A stretch of 64,000 nucleotides of DNA from Cedecea colo (GCF_011808225.1 NZ_SOYS01000010.1:1-64000); one strand, 5' to 3'; numbered from the stretch's first letter, positions 44,244 to 57,219 are shown. Program-made: numbers and translations. The notes: a model not told the origin generated them from the letters alone.

Positions 44244-45580
44244 GTACATTAACGCTTGTTTTAACAGCAGTAGGATCGGTTTTACTGCTGCTGTTTTTGG
44301 TCATGAAGGCGCGTATGCACGCCTTCGTTGCTTTGATGGTGGTTTCTATTGGTGCAGGGCTGTTTTCCGGCATGCCGCTCGACAAAATCGCGGCAACCAT
44401 GGAAAAAGGGATGGGCGGTACGCTGGGCTTCCTGGCAATCGTCGTCGCGCTGGGCGCAATGTTCGGCAAAATCCTTCATGAGACGGGCGCGGTTGACCAG
44501 ATTGCGGTCAAAATGCTCAAGTCCTTTGGCCATAGTCGTGCCCATTATGCGATTGGCCTGGCAGGTTTAATTTGTGCCCTGCCGCTGTTCTTTGAAGTGG
44601 CGATTGTGCTGCTGATAAGCGTTGCGTTCTCTATGGCGCGCCACACGGGAACCAACCTCGTTAAGCTTGTTATTCCTTTGTTCGCAGGCGTTGCTGCGGC
44701 CGCAGCCTTTCTGCTGCCGGGGCCCGCGCCAATGCTGCTGGCCTCGCAGATGCACGCGGACTTCGGCTGGATGATTCTTATTGGCCTGTGCGCGGCTATC
44801 CCCGGCATGATAGTCGCCGGTCCGCTGTTCGGTAACTTCATCAGCAAGTACGTTGAGCTACACATTCCTGACGACATTACCGAGCCGCATTTAGGCGAGG
44901 GCAAACTGCCGTCGTTCGGCTTTAGCCTGTCGCTGATCCTGCTGCCGCTGGTGCTGGTTGGCCTGAAAACTATCGCCGCTCGCTTTGTTGCGCAAGGATC
45001 GACGCTGTACCAGTGGCTGGAGTTTATCGGGCACCCGTTCACGGCGATTCTGGTGGCCTGCCTGGTGGCGACTTACGGCCTGGCTATCCGTCGCGGCATG
45101 CCGAAAGAAAAAGTCATGGAAATCTGCGGCCACGCGCTGCAGCCTGCGGGCATTATCCTGCTGGTCATCGGTGCCGGTGGCGTGTTCAAGCAGGTGCTGG
45201 TGGATTCCGGCGTTGGCCCGGCATTGGGTGAAGCGTTGACAGGCCTGGGTCTGCCGATTGCGGTAACCTGTTTTGTGCTGGCGGCGGCCGTGCGTATTAT
45301 TCAGGGGTCCGCTACGGTTGCCTGTCTGACCGCCGTTGGCCTGGTGATGCCGGTCATTGAACAGCTGAACTACAACGGCGCGCAGATGGCTGCTTTGTCT
45401 ATCTGCATTGCGGGCGGCTCTATCGTCGTCAGCCACGTAAATGACGCGGGCTTCTGGCTGTTCGGCAAATTTACCGGCGCGACAGAAGGACAAACCCTGA
45501 AAACCTGGACGATGATGGAAACTATCCTCGGCACCACCGGGGCGATTGTCGGGATGATAGCGTTTACGCTGCTGTCCTGA
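44240..45580 (+). CDS. gntU: Gluconate transporter GntU
   Basis: The 446-residue proton symporter of the GntP family has about twelve membrane segments. It shows GMGGTLGFLAIVVALGAMFGKILHETGA near residues 55-85 and SHVNDAGFWLFGKF near the C-terminus, both family marks. It is translated from a GTG at 44240 that overlaps gntK. Convergent yhgN follows after a hairpin. Confidence 0.94.
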   Translation: MSTLTLVLTAVGSVLLLLFLVMKARMHAFVALMVVSIGAGLFSGMPLDKIAATMEKGMGGTLGFLAIVVALGAMFGKILHETGAVDQIAVKMLKSFGHSRAHYAIGLAGLICALPLFFEVAIVLLISVAFSMARHTGTNLVKLVIPLFAGVAAAAAFLLPGPAPMLLASQMHADFGWMILIGLCAAIPGMIVAGPLFGNFISKYVELHIPDDITEPHLGEGKLPSFGFSLSLILLPLVLVGLKTIAARFVAQGSTLYQWLEFIGHPFTAILVACLVATYGLAIRRGMPKEKVMEICGHALQPAGIILLVIGAGGVFKQVLVDSGVGPALGEALTGLGLPIAVTCFVLAAAVRIIQGSATVACLTAVGLVMPVIEQLNYNGAQMAALSICIAGGSIVVSHVNDAGFWLFGKFTGATEGQTLKTWTMMETILGTTGAIVGMIAFTLLS

Positions 45581-45588
45581 GTTTAATG

Positions 45589-45616
45589 TTCCCCTTCCCT
45601 GCAAGGAGAAGGGGAA
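45589..45616. terminator. Bidirectional hairpin between gntU and yhgN
   Basis: TTCCCCTTC and GAAGGGGAA pair perfectly, extended by an imperfect CCT/AGG. It lies between convergent genes, with AAAAC on one side and ATGTT on the other. Confidence 0.6.
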
Positions 45617-45621
45617 AACTA

Positions 45622-46215
45622 TCAGCCCTGCATCCACGTCCGAATGCCATCCAGGAACATTTGGGTGGAAATCATAATCAGCACCAGGCCCATTAAACGC
45701 TCCAGCGCGTTGACGCCTTTTTCCCCCAACAGGCGCAGGAACAGCGACGATTGCAGCAGAATAGCGACCGTGCCGCCCCAGGCCAGCATCAGCGCGGCCA
45801 CTAAATGCCCCATCTGGTTTGGATACTGATGTGAAAGCAGCATTAGCGTTGCCAGCAGCGACGGTCCGGCGACCAGCGGAATTGCCAGCGGTACGATAAA
45901 GGGTTCTTCGCCCGCAGGCAGGCCGGTGGTGCTTCCTTCCTGGCTGGGGAAAATCATTTTAATCGCGATCAGGAAAAGGATAATCCCGCCTGAAATCGAC
46001 ACGGTTTCCGCACGCAGGTTAAGGAAAGCGAGAATTTTTTCCCCGGCAAACAGGAAAATCAGCATCAATAATAGCGCGATAAGCAGCTCGCGGATCATAA
46101 TTTTCCGGCGGCGCTTTGGCTCCGTATGTTTGAGCACTGACATAAAAATCGGCAGGTTGCCCAGCGGATCCATAATCAGGATCAGCAGAACCGCTGCGGA
46201 TATAATTTCGTTCAT
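45622..46215 (-). CDS. yhgN: MarC family membrane protein YhgN
   Basis: The 197-residue integral membrane protein of the MarC/UPF0056 family has six hydrophobic segments. The family start ILIMDPLGNLPIFMSVL and PLAIPLVAGPSLLATLMLLS are present. The role is unknown. Same place beside asd in E. coli. Confidence 0.92.
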   Translation of the reverse strand: MNEIISAAVLLILIMDPLGNLPIFMSVLKHTEPKRRRKIMIRELLIALLLMLIFLFAGEKILAFLNLRAETVSISGGIILFLIAIKMIFPSQEGSTTGLPAGEEPFIVPLAIPLVAGPSLLATLMLLSHQYPNQMGHLVAALMLAWGGTVAILLQSSLFLRLLGEKGVNALERLMGLVLIMISTQMFLDGIRTWMQG

Positions 46216-46381
46216 CTATTTTCCCCGAAAAACGCCCAAGTTTTACCGCTAATAAGCTTTGTTTCTGATGCAGCGGATATCATTGATTAATTTCACTTGC
46301 GACTTTGGCTGCATTTTGTAAGGTGGATGGCAGTTGCAATTACTGCACACAACGCAAACACTTCAGCACGGATAAGTCGCT

Positions 46382-47488
46382 ATGAAAAATGTAGGTTTTA
46401 TTGGCTGGCGCGGTATGGTCGGCTCTGTACTCATGCAGCGCATGGTAGAAGAGCGTGATTTTGACGCCATTCGTCCCGTTTTCTTCTCAACTTCCCAGTT
46501 GGGCCTTGCCGCCCCGTCTTTCGCAGGCCAACCTGGCGGTACGCTTCAGGACGCCTACGATCTGGAAGCGCTGAAGGCACTGGACATCATCATTACTTGC
46601 CAGGGTGGCGATTATACCAATGAAATCTACCCAAAGCTTCGTGAAAGCGGCTGGCAGGGCTACTGGATTGACGCTGCATCTTCGCTGCGCATGAAGGACG
46701 AGGCGATTATTATTCTCGACCCGGTAAACCAGCACGTTATCCAGGACGGCCTGAACAAAGGCGTGAAAACCTTTGTTGGCGGTAACTGCACCGTCAGCCT
46801 GATGCTGATGTCCCTGGGCGGCCTGTTTGCCAACGATCTGGTTGACTGGGTTTCCGTTGCGACTTATCAGGCGGCATCCGGCGGCGGCGCGCGTCACATG
46901 CGCGAACTGCTAAGTCAGATGGGCCAACTGCATAATCATGTTGCCGGTGAACTGGCCGATCCGGCCTCCGCCATCCTCGATATCGAACGTAAAGTGACCG
47001 ACCTTGGCCGCAGCGGCACGCTGCCGGTGGACAACTTTGGCGTACCGCTGGCGGGCAGTCTGATTCCGTGGATCGACAAACAGCTTGATAACGGCCAGAG
47101 CCGCGAAGAGTGGAAAGGGCAGGCGGAAACCAACAAAATCCTTAATACCAGCACCGCTATCCCCGTTGATGGGCTGTGCGTGCGTGTCGGTGCGCTGCGC
47201 TGCCATAGCCAGGCTTTCACCATTAAATTGAAAAAAGACGTTTCAATCCCAACCATCGAAGCGATGCTTAGCGCGCATAACGACTGGGCGAAAGTGGTGC
47301 CAAACGATCGCGAGATAACCATGCGCGAGCTGACTCCTGCTGCGGTGACCGGCACGCTGACCACGCCTGTAGGCCGTTTGCGTAAGCTGAATATGGGGCC
47401 GGAATATCTCTCTGCCTTCACCGTCGGTGACCAGCTCTTATGGGGCGCGGCGGAACCGTTGCGCAGAATGTTGCGGCTGCTCGCATAA
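46382..47488 (+). CDS. asd: Aspartate-semialdehyde dehydrogenase Asd
   Basis: The 368-residue enzyme reduces aspartyl phosphate to aspartate semialdehyde, at the branch to lysine, diaminopimelate, threonine and methionine. The NADP-binding start [18 protein letters not shown], the catalytic Cys in [10 protein letters not shown] (near residue 136) and [10 protein letters not shown] are present. It is monocistronic, with a terminator after it. Confidence 0.96.
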   Translation: MKNVGFIGWRGMVGSVLMQRMVEERDFDAIRPVFFSTSQLGLAAPSFAGQPGGTLQDAYDLEALKALDIIITCQGGDYTNEIYPKLRESGWQGYWIDAASSLRMKDEAIIILDPVNQHVIQDGLNKGVKTFVGGNCTVSLMLMSLGGLFANDLVDWVSVATYQAASGGGARHMRELLSQMGQLHNHVAGELADPASAILDIERKVTDLGRSGTLPVDNFGVPLAGSLIPWIDKQLDNGQSREEWKGQAETNKILNTSTAIPVDGLCVRVGALRCHSQAFTIKLKKDVSIPTIEAMLSAHNDWAKVVPNDREITMRELTPAAVTGTLTTPVGRLRKLNMGPEYLSAFTVGDQLLWGAAEPLRRMLRLLA

Positions 47489-47503
47489 TTACACTTTCAT
47501 ACT

Positions 47504-47529
47504 AAAGGGGCATTGCGGCCCCTTTTTTT
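47504..47529 (+). terminator. Terminator of asd
   Basis: AGGGGC, a short loop and GCCCCT followed by seven T form an intrinsic terminator 16 bases after the asd stop. Confidence 0.88.
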
Positions 47530-47747
47530 CGCGTCATACATGGTGTATTCGCAGTAATTCCCAGGAGTAAAACAGCACGTTGGCTATGCTTAATTCAGGA
47601 CGGTAAAAATCGTCGTGACGGTTAGTTGGGCGGAACAGCTTACAGGAAGTTTTTTTACGCTGTCCTTTTGGTCAATGATAAGTGTTACGCCAGCGCCTAA
47701 GCGTTGCGTTGGGTCCGGTGGCACATACAATAAACAGGACGAATGCC

Positions 47748-49934
47748 ATGTCTGTTCTTCCAGAAAAAGACGTGATAAATGCGCTGATTGCGGGTCATTT
47801 TGCTGACCCCTTTTCCCTGCTTGGGATGCACAAAACAGAAGCAGGACTGGAAGTCCGCGCGTTGTTGCCAGACGCAACCGAAGTCTGGGTTATCGAACCA
47901 AAAACCGGGCGCAAAGTCGGCAAGCTCGAATGCCTCGACTCGCGTGGATTCTTCTGCGGGCTTATCCCGCGGCGTAAAAATCTTTTTCGTTATCAGCTGG
48001 CCGTTATCTGGCACGGCCAGGAAAACCTGATTGACGACCCATATCGGTTTGGCCCGCTGATTCAGGAGCTGGATAGCTGGCTGCTCTCTGAAGGTACGCA
48101 TCTTCGCCCTTACGAAACCCTGGGCGCCCATGCTGATACCATGGACAGCGTGACCGGTACGCGTTTCTCCGTTTGGGCGCCCAACGCTCGCCGCGTTTCT
48201 GTGGTGGGGCAGTTTAACTTTTGGGACGGTCGCCGCCACCCGATGCGCCTGCGCCGTGAAAGCGGTATCTGGGAGTTGTTTATTCCCGGCGCGCACCCCG
48301 GCCAGCTCTATAAATTTGAACTGATCGACACCGAAGGGAATCTGCGGCTCAAGGCCGATCCGTACGCTTTTGAATCCCAGATGCGCCCGGAAACCGCCTC
48401 GCTGATTTGCGGCCTGCCTGAGAAAACCACGCTTAGCCCGGCGCGACAGAAAGCCAACGGTTTTGACCAGCCCATTTCCATTTACGAAGTGCACCTCGGC
48501 TCATGGCGTCGCCACGCCGACAATAATTTCTGGCTCAGCTACCGCGAACTGGCGGACCAGCTGGTGCCCTACGTCAAAGAGATGGGCTTTACCCATCTCG
48601 AACTGCTGCCGATTAACGAGCATCCGTTTGACGGTAGCTGGGGCTACCAGCCGCAAGGCTTGTATGCGCCCACGCGCCGTTTCGGCACGCGTGAAGATTT
48701 CCTTTATTTCATCAATGCGGCACACGCAGCGGGGCTGAACGTGCTGCTCGACTGGGTGCCCGGCCACTTCCCGACGGATGAAGCGGGGCTTGTAAAATTT
48801 GACGGCACCTCGCTCTATGAACACGGCGACCCGCGTGAAGGCTACCATCAGGACTGGAATACGCTGATTTATAACTACGGGCGTCGTGAAGTCAGCAACT
48901 ATCTGGTCGGTAATGCGCTGTACTGGATTGAGCGCTTTGGCATTGACGGCCTGCGCGTGGATGCGGTGGCGTCGATGATCTATCGCGACTACAGCCGCCA
49001 GCCGGGGGAGTGGATACCCAATGACAAGGGCGGACGCGAAAATTTAGAGGCCATCGAATTCCTGCGCAATACCAACCGCGTTATTGGCGAGCAAACGCCT
49101 GGCGCGGTAACGATGGCGGAAGAGTCGACCGATTTTGCTGGCGTGTCGCGCCCTTCGGCGATGGGCGGGCTGGGCTTCTGGTTTAAGTGGAACCTGGGCT
49201 GGATGCACGACACGCTCGACTACATGAAGCTCGATCCGGTGCATCGCCAGTACCATCACGACAAAATGACCTTCGGCATGCTCTATAACAGCACCGAAAA
49301 CTTTGTGTTGCCGCTTTCGCACGATGAGGTCGTTCACGGCAAGAAATCTATTCTCGACAGGATGCCGGGCGATGCCTGGCAGAAGTTTGCTAACCTGCGC
49401 GCCTACTACGGCTGGATGTGGGCCTTCCCGGGCAAGAAGCTGTTATTTATGGGCAACGAGTTCGCTCAGGGGCGTGAGTGGAATCACGACAGCAGCCTGG
49501 ACTGGCATCTGCTGGAAGGGGATGACAACTGGCACCACGGCGTAAAACGCCTGGTTCGCGATTTGAATCATATCTATCGCCATCATGCGGCGCTGCACGA
49601 GTTGGATTTTGACGCCTACGGCTTTGAGTGGCTGGTGGTGGAGGATAAAGTCAACTCGGTATTTATCTTCGTGCGCCGGGATGCGAACGGCAACGAGCTG
49701 ATTGTCGCCAGCAACTTTACCCCGGTGCCGCGCTATAACTATCGCTTTGGCATCAACCAGCCGGGCCGCTGGCGCGAAGAGCTGAATACCGACTCCATGC
49801 ACTATCACGGCAGCAATACCGGCAACAGCGGCGTGGTGCAAAGCGATGAGATCCCAAGCCACGGGCGTGACCATTCATTGAGCTTAACGCTGCCGCCGCT
49901 CTCGACCATCTGGCTGGTTCGGGAGGGTGAATGA
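47748..49934 (+). CDS. glgB: 1,4-alpha-glucan branching enzyme GlgB
   Basis: The 728-residue GH13 enzyme introduces alpha-1,6 branches into glycogen. An N-terminal carbohydrate-binding module (to about residue 215) precedes the catalytic barrel: [22 protein letters not shown] (nucleophile Asp), MAEESTDF (acid Glu) and [10 protein letters not shown]. The ATG at 47748 gives the E. coli length; the frame continues 22 codons upstream without support. It begins glgBXCAP and overlaps glgX by four bases. Confidence 0.96.
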   Translation: MSVLPEKDVINALIAGHFADPFSLLGMHKTEAGLEVRALLPDATEVWVIEPKTGRKVGKLECLDSRGFFCGLIPRRKNLFRYQLAVIWHGQENLIDDPYRFGPLIQELDSWLLSEGTHLRPYETLGAHADTMDSVTGTRFSVWAPNARRVSVVGQFNFWDGRRHPMRLRRESGIWELFIPGAHPGQLYKFELIDTEGNLRLKADPYAFESQMRPETASLICGLPEKTTLSPARQKANGFDQPISIYEVHLGSWRRHADNNFWLSYRELADQLVPYVKEMGFTHLELLPINEHPFDGSWGYQPQGLYAPTRRFGTREDFLYFINAAHAAGLNVLLDWVPGHFPTDEAGLVKFDGTSLYEHGDPREGYHQDWNTLIYNYGRREVSNYLVGNALYWIERFGIDGLRVDAVASMIYRDYSRQPGEWIPNDKGGRENLEAIEFLRNTNRVIGEQTPGAVTMAEESTDFAGVSRPSAMGGLGFWFKWNLGWMHDTLDYMKLDPVHRQYHHDKMTFGMLYNSTENFVLPLSHDEVVHGKKSILDRMPGDAWQKFANLRAYYGWMWAFPGKKLLFMGNEFAQGREWNHDSSLDWHLLEGDDNWHHGVKRLVRDLNHIYRHHAALHELDFDAYGFEWLVVEDKVNSVFIFVRRDANGNELIVASNFTPVPRYNYRFGINQPGRWREELNTDSMHYHGSNTGNSGVVQSDEIPSHGRDHSLSLTLPPLSTIWLVREGE

Positions 49935-51913
49935 CGCTACTCACTGCCGGAAATTCGACGCCGTACGGTTCGAGCTACGACGGAAAGGGGGTGAATTTCA
50001 CCCTGTTTTCCGCCCATGCTCACAAAGTTGAACTGTGCGTTTTTGACGAGCACGGCCATGAGCAGCGTTACGATTTGCCGATGCGCACCGGCGACATCTG
50101 GCATGGCTATCTGCCCGGCGCTAAACCCGGCCTGCACTATGGCTACCGTGTTCACGGGCCGTGGGAACCGCATAACGGGCACCGCTTTAATCCGGCGAAA
50201 TTACTACTCGATCCCTGTGCTCGCGTGGTGGTGGGCGGCCTGAACGATCATCCGCATTTCCACGGCGGGCATGACGAGCCTGATATGCAGGACGACGCCG
50301 GCGAAATGGCGAAGTGCGTGGTGGTGAAGGATAAATTCGACTGGGAAGACGACGAGCATCCGCGCACGCCGTGGGGCAATACCGTTATCTATGAAGCCCA
50401 CGTTCGCGGCCTGACGCTGCACCACCCGGGCATTCCGGCGGAACTGCGAGGCACCTACGCCGCGCTTGGTCATCCGGTGATGATCGCTTATTTCAAACGC
50501 CTGGGCATTACCGCCCTGGAATTGCTGCCGGTGGCGCATTTTGTGACCGAGCCGCGAGTCGCTCATCTTGGGTTAAGCAATTACTGGGGCTACAACCCGC
50601 GGGCGTTCTACGCAGCAGAAGGCTATTACGCGACCGGCGGCGATCCGCTGAAGGCCGCTGACGAGCTGCGCGGCGTGATAAAAGCGCTGCATAAAGCAGG
50701 TATCGAAGTGATCCTTGATATCGTGCTCAACCACAGCGCGGAGCTGGATCTGGACGGCCCGACCTTCTCCCTGCGCGGAATCGATAACCGTAGCTATTAT
50801 TGGTTAATGGACAACGGCGATTACCACAACTGGACGGGCTGCGGTAATACGCTGAATTTAAGCCGGCCTGGCGTGGTTGCGCAGATGGTGGACTGCCTTC
50901 GTTATTGGGTGGATAGCTGCCATGTTGACGGCTTTCGCTTCGATCTGGCGTCGGTGATGGGCAGAACCCCCGTGTTTCGCCAGGATGCGCCGCTGTTTGA
51001 AGCAATCAAAAACGATCCCGTTCTGTCAAAGATCAAGCTGATTGCGGAACCCTGGGATATTGGCGCGGGAGGGTATCAGGTAGGTAATTATCCGCCGCTG
51101 TTTGCTGAATGGAACGACCATTTTCGCGACGGCATGCGCCGCTTCTGGTTACGGCAAGATTTATCGTTGGGTGGATTCGCCTGCCGGTTTGCCGGTTCGA
51201 GCGACGTCTACCGGCGTGGCGATCGTCGTCCATCAACCAGCATAAATTTAATTACCGCCCACGATGGTTTTACCCTGCGTGACTGCGTGAGCTTTAATCA
51301 CAAGCACAACGAAGCCAACGGTGAAGACAACCGTGACGGGACGAACAATAACTACTGCAACAACTACGGGTTTGAAGGGCTGGAAGCCAGCCTGATTATT
51401 AAAGAGCGGCGGCGCGACAGCGTGCACGCGTTGCTGACAACCTTATTGCTCTCCCAGGGCACGCCGATGCTGCTTGCCGGTGACGAACACGGCCACAGCC
51501 AGCACGGTAATAATAACGCTTACTGTCAGGACAACGCCCTGACGTGGCTTGACTGGGAACACGGTAACGAAGGCTTGACGACTTTTACCGCGGCATTGGT
51601 TCATCTGCGCCAGACGATTCCGGCATTAACCCGCAATAGCTGGTGGGAGGAAGAAGATGACAATGTGCGTTGGTTAAATAAAGAGGCTCAACCTCTGAGT
51701 GCCGACGAATGGCAAAGCGGGATCCATCGTTTACAGATCCAGCTCAGCGAACGTTGGCTTATTACGGTAAATGCCACCGAAGAAGTAGCAGATATCGTAT
51801 TACCTGAAGGGGAGTGGCGAGCCATTCCTCCTTTTGCCGGTGAGGACAACCCGGTGGTGATGGCTGTATGGCATGGGCCTGCGCACGGAGTCTGCGTATT
51901 CCAGAAGTCATGA
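49931..51913 (+). CDS. glgX: Glycogen debranching enzyme GlgX
   Basis: The 660-residue GH13 isoamylase-type enzyme removes short branches left by GlgP. Motifs are [20 protein letters not shown] (nucleophile Asp), LIAEPWD (acid Glu) and [11 protein letters not shown]. Length is close to E. coli GlgX (657). Its end lies 14 bases before the glgC ATG. Confidence 0.96.
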   Translation: MTLLTAGNSTPYGSSYDGKGVNFTLFSAHAHKVELCVFDEHGHEQRYDLPMRTGDIWHGYLPGAKPGLHYGYRVHGPWEPHNGHRFNPAKLLLDPCARVVVGGLNDHPHFHGGHDEPDMQDDAGEMAKCVVVKDKFDWEDDEHPRTPWGNTVIYEAHVRGLTLHHPGIPAELRGTYAALGHPVMIAYFKRLGITALELLPVAHFVTEPRVAHLGLSNYWGYNPRAFYAAEGYYATGGDPLKAADELRGVIKALHKAGIEVILDIVLNHSAELDLDGPTFSLRGIDNRSYYWLMDNGDYHNWTGCGNTLNLSRPGVVAQMVDCLRYWVDSCHVDGFRFDLASVMGRTPVFRQDAPLFEAIKNDPVLSKIKLIAEPWDIGAGGYQVGNYPPLFAEWNDHFRDGMRRFWLRQDLSLGGFACRFAGSSDVYRRGDRRPSTSINLITAHDGFTLRDCVSFNHKHNEANGEDNRDGTNNNYCNNYGFEGLEASLIIKERRRDSVHALLTTLLLSQGTPMLLAGDEHGHSQHGNNNAYCQDNALTWLDWEHGNEGLTTFTAALVHLRQTIPALTRNSWWEEEDDNVRWLNKEAQPLSADEWQSGIHRLQIQLSERWLITVNATEEVADIVLPEGEWRAIPPFAGEDNPVVMAVWHGPAHGVCVFQKS

Positions 51914-51927
51914 AAAAGGAGTCAGTC

Positions 51928-53211
51928 ATGGTTAGGTTTGAGAAGAACGATCCTCTGATGTTGGCAAGACAGCTACCGAATAAATCTGTTGCTCTGATTC
52001 TGGCAGGTGGCCGCGGTACCCGATTAAAAGATTTAACCTCGACGCGTGCGAAGCCCGCTGTACACTTTGGCGGCAAGTTCCGCATTATTGATTTTGCTTT
52101 ATCCAACTGTATTAACTCCGGGATCCGCCGTATCGGCGTGATTACCCAGTATCAGTCCCACACGCTGGTGCAGCATATCCAGCGCGGCTGGTCCTTTTTC
52201 AGCGAAGAGATGAACGAGTTTGTTGACCTGTTGCCCGCACAGCAGCGCGTGCACGGTGAAAACTGGTATCGCGGTACGGCAGATGCGGTAACCCAGAATC
52301 TTGACATCATCCGACGCTATAACGCCGAGTACGTGGTGATTCTGGCCGGAGATCATATCTACAAGCAGGACTACTCGCGCATGCTCATCGATCATGTCGA
52401 GAAGGGCGCGCGCTGTACGGTAGCCTGTATGCCGGTGCCGCTGCACGAAGCGACGGCGTTTGGCGTGATGGCCGTAGACGAAGAAGACAAGATAATCGAA
52501 TTCGTCGAAAAGCCAGCCAATCCGCCGTCCATGCCGGGTGACGACAGCAAAGCGTTAGCCAGCATGGGGATTTATGTTTTTGATGCCGATTACCTCTACG
52601 AGCTGCTTGAAGCCGACGATGTCGACGACAGTTCCAGCCACGACTTTGGTAAAGACATCATTCCCAACGTGATGAAATCCGGCGAGGCGTTTGCGCATCC
52701 ATTCCCGCTTTCCTGCGTGCAGTCAGATCCGAACGCAGAGCCGTACTGGCGCGACGTGGGGACGCTGGAAGCCTACTGGAAAGCCAACCTCGACCTCGCC
52801 TCGGTGACGCCGGAGCTGGATATGTACGATCAGGAATGGCCGATCCGTACCCATATGGAACCTCTGCCGCCGGCGAAATTTGTGCAGGACCGCTCGGGCA
52901 GCCACGGCATGACGCTGAACTCGCTGGTTTCCGGCGGGTGCATTATTTCCGGGTCGGTGGTGGTGCAGTCGGTGTTGTTCCCGCGAGTGCGTATTAACTC
53001 GTTTTGTAATATCGATTCGTCAGTTCTGCTGCCGGATGTGAAAGTTGGGCGTTCGTGCCGTCTGCGCCGCTGCGTTATCGACAGGGCGTGTGTCATCCCG
53101 GAAGGGATGGTGATTGGCGAAAACGCGGAAGAAGACGGGCGTCGTTTCTACCGCTCGGAAGAAGGCATTGTGCTGGTAACCCGGGACATGCTGGCCAAAC
53201 TGCAAGGTTAG
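51928..53211 (+). CDS. glgC: Glucose-1-phosphate adenylyltransferase GlgC
   Basis: The 427-residue enzyme makes ADP-glucose, the committed and allosterically controlled step of glycogen synthesis. It shows [15 protein letters not shown] with [19 protein letters not shown], the active-site region [12 protein letters not shown] and DHIYKQDY, and a left-handed beta-helix C-terminal domain. The ATG at 51928 (MVRFEKND) follows AAAGGAG; an upstream in-frame ATG falls inside glgX. Confidence 0.96.
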   Translation: MVRFEKNDPLMLARQLPNKSVALILAGGRGTRLKDLTSTRAKPAVHFGGKFRIIDFALSNCINSGIRRIGVITQYQSHTLVQHIQRGWSFFSEEMNEFVDLLPAQQRVHGENWYRGTADAVTQNLDIIRRYNAEYVVILAGDHIYKQDYSRMLIDHVEKGARCTVACMPVPLHEATAFGVMAVDEEDKIIEFVEKPANPPSMPGDDSKALASMGIYVFDADYLYELLEADDVDDSSSHDFGKDIIPNVMKSGEAFAHPFPLSCVQSDPNAEPYWRDVGTLEAYWKANLDLASVTPELDMYDQEWPIRTHMEPLPPAKFVQDRSGSHGMTLNSLVSGGCIISGSVVVQSVLFPRVRINSFCNIDSSVLLPDVKVGRSCRLRRCVIDRACVIPEGMVIGENAEEDGRRFYRSEEGIVLVTRDMLAKLQG

Positions 53212-53230
53212 AAGTGAAGGATTGACCCAC

Positions 53231-53295
53231 GCGCGGCGCATGCCGCGCGCTGTCATTTTATCGTTCGGCGCTGTACCTGACTAAAAACAGCGCCG
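53231..53295. repeat. Two hairpins between glgC and glgA
   Basis: GCGCGGC-GCAT-GCCGCGC (53231-53248) and CGGCGCTG...CAGCGCCG (53266-53295) fill the 107-base gap in an otherwise tight operon. No T-run follows the first. They may stabilise the glgBXC part of the message or reduce read-through to glgA. Confidence 0.6.
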
Positions 53296-53318
53296 CGACT
53301 TGCTATACGGGAGCGATA

Positions 53319-54752
53319 ATGCAGGTCTTACATGTATGTTCTGAAATATTCCCACTCTTAAAAACTGGTGGGCTTGCTGATGTTATCGGCGCGCTACCCG
53401 CAGCCCAGATAGCTGGGGGCGTGGAGACACGCGTTTTGCTGCCTGCTTTCCCGGATATCCGTCGTGGTATTGCTGATGTGCAGGTGGTTGCCCACCGCGA
53501 TACCTTTGCGGGTCATATCTCTTTGTTATACGGCCATTTCAGCGGCGTCGGGATTTACCTGATCGACGCTCCTCATTTATACGACAGACCAGGAAGCCCT
53601 TACCACGACACTAACCAGTTCGCCTATCCCGATAACGTGCAGCGTTTTGCGCTGCTCGGGTGGGTTGCCTGCGAGATGGCCTGCGGCCTGGATCCCTTCT
53701 GGCATCCGGATATCGTGCATGCGCATGACTGGCATGCGGGCCTTGCGCCAGCCTATTTGCACGCGCGCGGCAACCCCGCAAAGTCGGTGTTCACCGTTCA
53801 TAACCTGGCCTATCAGGGACTGTTTTACGCCCATCATATGAATGATATTGGCCTGCCCTGGTCGTTTTTTGATGTGAACGGGCTGGAATTTAACGGACAA
53901 ATTTCGTATTTGAAAGCGGGCCTTTATTATGCCGATCATATAACGGCGGTCAGCCCAACCTACGCGCGGGAAATCACCGAGCCGCAGTTTGCCTACGGCA
54001 TGGAAGGGCTGCTGCGTCAGCGCCACCGTGAAGGTCGGCTGTCCGGCATACTGAACGGCGTGGATGAAAAAATCTGGGACCCGGCCCACGACCTGCTGCT
54101 TGCCGCGCGCTATAACCGCGACACGCTGGAAGAAAAGGCCGAGAACAAGCGCCAGTTGCAAATTGCGATGGGGCTGAAGGTCAACGACAAAGCGCCGCTT
54201 TTTGCGGTGGTGAGCCGTTTAACCAGCCAGAAAGGGCTGGATCTGGTGCTCGAAGCGCTGCCGGGTCTGCTGGAGCAGGGCGGCCAGTTGGCCTTGTTAG
54301 GCGCGGGCGATGCGGTTATGCAGGAAGGCTTCCTGGCGGCGGCGGCAGAACACCCAGGCCAGGTTGGCGTACAGATCGGTTATCACGAAGCCTTTTCTCA
54401 TCGCATTATGGGCGGGGCGGACGTGATTCTGGTGCCCAGCCGGTTTGAGCCTTGTGGCTTAACGCAATTGTACGGTTTGAAGTACGGCACCTTACCGCTG
54501 GTGCGGCGGACAGGTGGGCTTGCGGATACCGTTTCAGACAGTTCGCTGGAAAACCTGGCGGACGGTATCGCCAGCGGGTTCGTCTTTGAAGACAGCAATG
54601 CCTGGTCGCTGTTAAGAGCGATTCGGCGTGCCTTCGTGTTGTGGTCCCGCCCGTCGCTGTGGCGATTTGTCCAGCGTCAGGCCATGGGTATGGATTTTAG
54701 CTGGCAGGTGGCGGCACAATCTTACCGCGACCTTTATCAACGCTTGATGTAA
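53319..54752 (+). CDS. glgA: Glycogen synthase GlgA
   Basis: The 477-residue GT5 enzyme transfers glucose from ADP-glucose to the glycogen chain. [13 protein letters not shown] near residues 15-27 is the ADP-glucose site. [14 protein letters not shown] and the C-terminal [32 protein letters not shown] complete the GT-B fold. Length equals E. coli GlgA. glgP follows after 19 bases. Confidence 0.96.
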   Translation: MQVLHVCSEIFPLLKTGGLADVIGALPAAQIAGGVETRVLLPAFPDIRRGIADVQVVAHRDTFAGHISLLYGHFSGVGIYLIDAPHLYDRPGSPYHDTNQFAYPDNVQRFALLGWVACEMACGLDPFWHPDIVHAHDWHAGLAPAYLHARGNPAKSVFTVHNLAYQGLFYAHHMNDIGLPWSFFDVNGLEFNGQISYLKAGLYYADHITAVSPTYAREITEPQFAYGMEGLLRQRHREGRLSGILNGVDEKIWDPAHDLLLAARYNRDTLEEKAENKRQLQIAMGLKVNDKAPLFAVVSRLTSQKGLDLVLEALPGLLEQGGQLALLGAGDAVMQEGFLAAAAEHPGQVGVQIGYHEAFSHRIMGGADVILVPSRFEPCGLTQLYGLKYGTLPLVRRTGGLADTVSDSSLENLADGIASGFVFEDSNAWSLLRAIRRAFVLWSRPSLWRFVQRQAMGMDFSWQVAAQSYRDLYQRLM

Positions 54753-54771
54753 TCATCCAGGAATCACCCAT

Positions 54772-57219
54772 ATGAACGCACCCTTTTCCTATGCATCACC
54801 CACGCTTAGCATCGAGGCGTTGAAACACTCGATTGCCTATAAGCTGATGTTTACGGTGGGGAAAGACCCTGCCATCGCCAACAAACACGAGTGGCTTAAC
54901 GCCACGTTGTTTGCCGTGCGTGACCGTCTGGTCGAACGCTGGCTGCGTTCTAATCGCGCTCAACTTTCGCAAGAGGTTCGCCAGGTTTACTACCTGTCAA
55001 TGGAATTTCTGATTGGCCGTACGCTTTCTAATGCTCTGCTTTCGCTGGGCATTTATGAGGATGTGCAAAACGCCCTTGAAGAGATGGGGCTCGATCTTGA
55101 AGAGCTGATTGACGAGGAGAACGACCCCGGCCTTGGTAACGGCGGCCTTGGCCGCCTTGCCGCCTGCTTTCTTGATTCACTGGCAACGCTCGGTTTACCG
55201 GGGCGCGGCTACGGTATCCGCTACGACTACGGCATGTTTAAGCAAAACATCGTTGATGGCCGTCAGAAAGAATCTCCTGATTACTGGCTGGAATACGGCC
55301 ATCCGTGGGAATTCAGACGTCACAACACACGTTATAAAGTGCGTTTCGGCGGGCGCGTTCAGCTGGAGGGCAAGAAAACCCGCTGGGTGGAAACCGAAGA
55401 GATCCTTGCGGTTGCCTATGACCAGATTATCCCCGGTTACGATACCGACGCGACCAACACGCTGCGCCTGTGGAATGCGCAGGCAAGTAACGAAATCAAC
55501 CTCGGTAAATTCAACCAGGGCGACTACTTCGCCGCGGTAGAAGATAAGAATCATTCAGAAAATGTATCGCGCGTGCTTTATCCGGATGACTCTACCTATT
55601 CCGGCCGCGAGTTACGTCTGCGCCAGGAATATTTTCTGGTCTCGGCGACGGTGCAGGACATTCTCAACAGTCACTATCAGCTACACAAAACCTACGCCAA
55701 TCTGGCGGATAAAGTCGCGATTCACCTCAATGACACCCATCCGGTGCTGTCTATCCCTGAACTGATGCGTTTGTTAATGGACGAGCATAAATTCAGTTGG
55801 GAAGGGGCATTTGAGGTAACCTGCCAGGTGTTCTCGTACACCAACCACACGTTGATGAGCGAAGCGCTGGAAACCTGGCCGGTAGATATGCTCGGTAAAA
55901 TTCTGCCGCGCCATCTGCAAATCATTTTCGAAATTAACGACTACTTTCTGAAAACGCTTCAGGAGCAGTATCCCAGCGATACGGGCCTGCTGGGACGCAC
56001 TTCAATTATCGACGAATCAAACGGACGCCGCGTGCGCATGGCCTGGCTTGCGGTGGTGGTGAGCCACAAGGTGAACGGCGTTTCTGAACTGCATTCAAAT
56101 CTGATGGTGCAATCGCTGTTTGCGGATTTCGCTACCATCTTCCCGATGCGTTTCTGTAACAAAACCAACGGTGTGACGCCAAGACGTTGGCTGGCGCTGG
56201 CGAATCCGCCGCTTTCAGACGTGCTGGACGAAAATATCGGCCGCACCTGGCGCACCGATCTTAGCCAGCTTAACGATTTGAAGCAGCACATTGATTACCC
56301 GACGGTGCATCAGGCCGTGCGTAAAGCGAAGCTCGCCAATAAGAAAAGGCTGGCGGAATATATCGGCCAGCAGCTCAACGTGGTGGTGAACCCGAACGCG
56401 CTGTTCGACGTGCAGATCAAACGCATCCATGAATATAAACGCCAGCTAATGAACGTGCTGCATGTCATCACGCGTTATAACCGCATCAAGGCGGACCCAA
56501 CGGCCGGGTGGGTGCCGCGCGTGAATATCTTCGCCGGTAAAGCCGCATCGGCGTATTACATGGCGAAACACATCATCCACCTTATTAACGATGTGGCGGC
56601 AGTCATTAACAACGACCCGGTGGTGAAAGATCTGCTGAAGGTGGTATTTATCCCGAATTACAGCGTGAGCCTTGCGCAGATCATTATTCCGGCGGCGGAT
56701 CTCTCCGAGCAAATTTCTCTTGCCGGAACAGAAGCTTCCGGCACCAGTAACATGAAGTTTGGCCTGAACGGTGCGCTGACCATCGGCACGCTCGACGGCG
56801 CAAATGTCGAAATGCTGGAGCACGTAGGGGCGGATAATATTTTCATCTTTGGTAATACGGCGGAAGAGGTTGAAGCGCTGCGGCGCAACGGCTATAAGCC
56901 GCGCGAATATTACGAGAAAGATGAAGAGCTGCACCAGGTGCTGACGCAAATCGGAACCGGCACGTTCAGTCCGGGTGAGCCAACCCGCTACCGGGACCTG
57001 CTGGATTCACTGATTAACTTTGGCGACCATTATCAGGTGCTGGCGGATTATCGCAGCTACGTGGATTGCCAGGATAAGGTGGACGAGCTGTACTGCCAGC
57101 CGGAAGAGTGGACGATCCGCACGATGCACAATATCGCCAATATGGGGTACTTCTCATCCGACAGGACGATTCAGGAATACGCCGACGAGATTTGGCATAT
57201 TAAACCGGTGCGGCTGTAG
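54772..57219 (+). CDS. glgP: Glycogen phosphorylase GlgP
   Basis: The 815-residue enzyme releases glucose-1-phosphate from glycogen, using pyridoxal phosphate bound to Lys in [27 protein letters not shown] (near residue 660). [23 protein letters not shown] and the NGVTPRRW block are conserved. Length equals E. coli GlgP. It ends the operon, followed by a double hairpin shared with convergent glpR. Confidence 0.96.
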   Translation: MNAPFSYASPTLSIEALKHSIAYKLMFTVGKDPAIANKHEWLNATLFAVRDRLVERWLRSNRAQLSQEVRQVYYLSMEFLIGRTLSNALLSLGIYEDVQNALEEMGLDLEELIDEENDPGLGNGGLGRLAACFLDSLATLGLPGRGYGIRYDYGMFKQNIVDGRQKESPDYWLEYGHPWEFRRHNTRYKVRFGGRVQLEGKKTRWVETEEILAVAYDQIIPGYDTDATNTLRLWNAQASNEINLGKFNQGDYFAAVEDKNHSENVSRVLYPDDSTYSGRELRLRQEYFLVSATVQDILNSHYQLHKTYANLADKVAIHLNDTHPVLSIPELMRLLMDEHKFSWEGAFEVTCQVFSYTNHTLMSEALETWPVDMLGKILPRHLQIIFEINDYFLKTLQEQYPSDTGLLGRTSIIDESNGRRVRMAWLAVVVSHKVNGVSELHSNLMVQSLFADFATIFPMRFCNKTNGVTPRRWLALANPPLSDVLDENIGRTWRTDLSQLNDLKQHIDYPTVHQAVRKAKLANKKRLAEYIGQQLNVVVNPNALFDVQIKRIHEYKRQLMNVLHVITRYNRIKADPTAGWVPRVNIFAGKAASAYYMAKHIIHLINDVAAVINNDPVVKDLLKVVFIPNYSVSLAQIIIPAADLSEQISLAGTEASGTSNMKFGLNGALTIGTLDGANVEMLEHVGADNIFIFGNTAEEVEALRRNGYKPREYYEKDEELHQVLTQIGTGTFSPGEPTRYRDLLDSLINFGDHYQVLADYRSYVDCQDKVDELYCQPEEWTIRTMHNIANMGYFSSDRTIQEYADEIWHIKPVRL

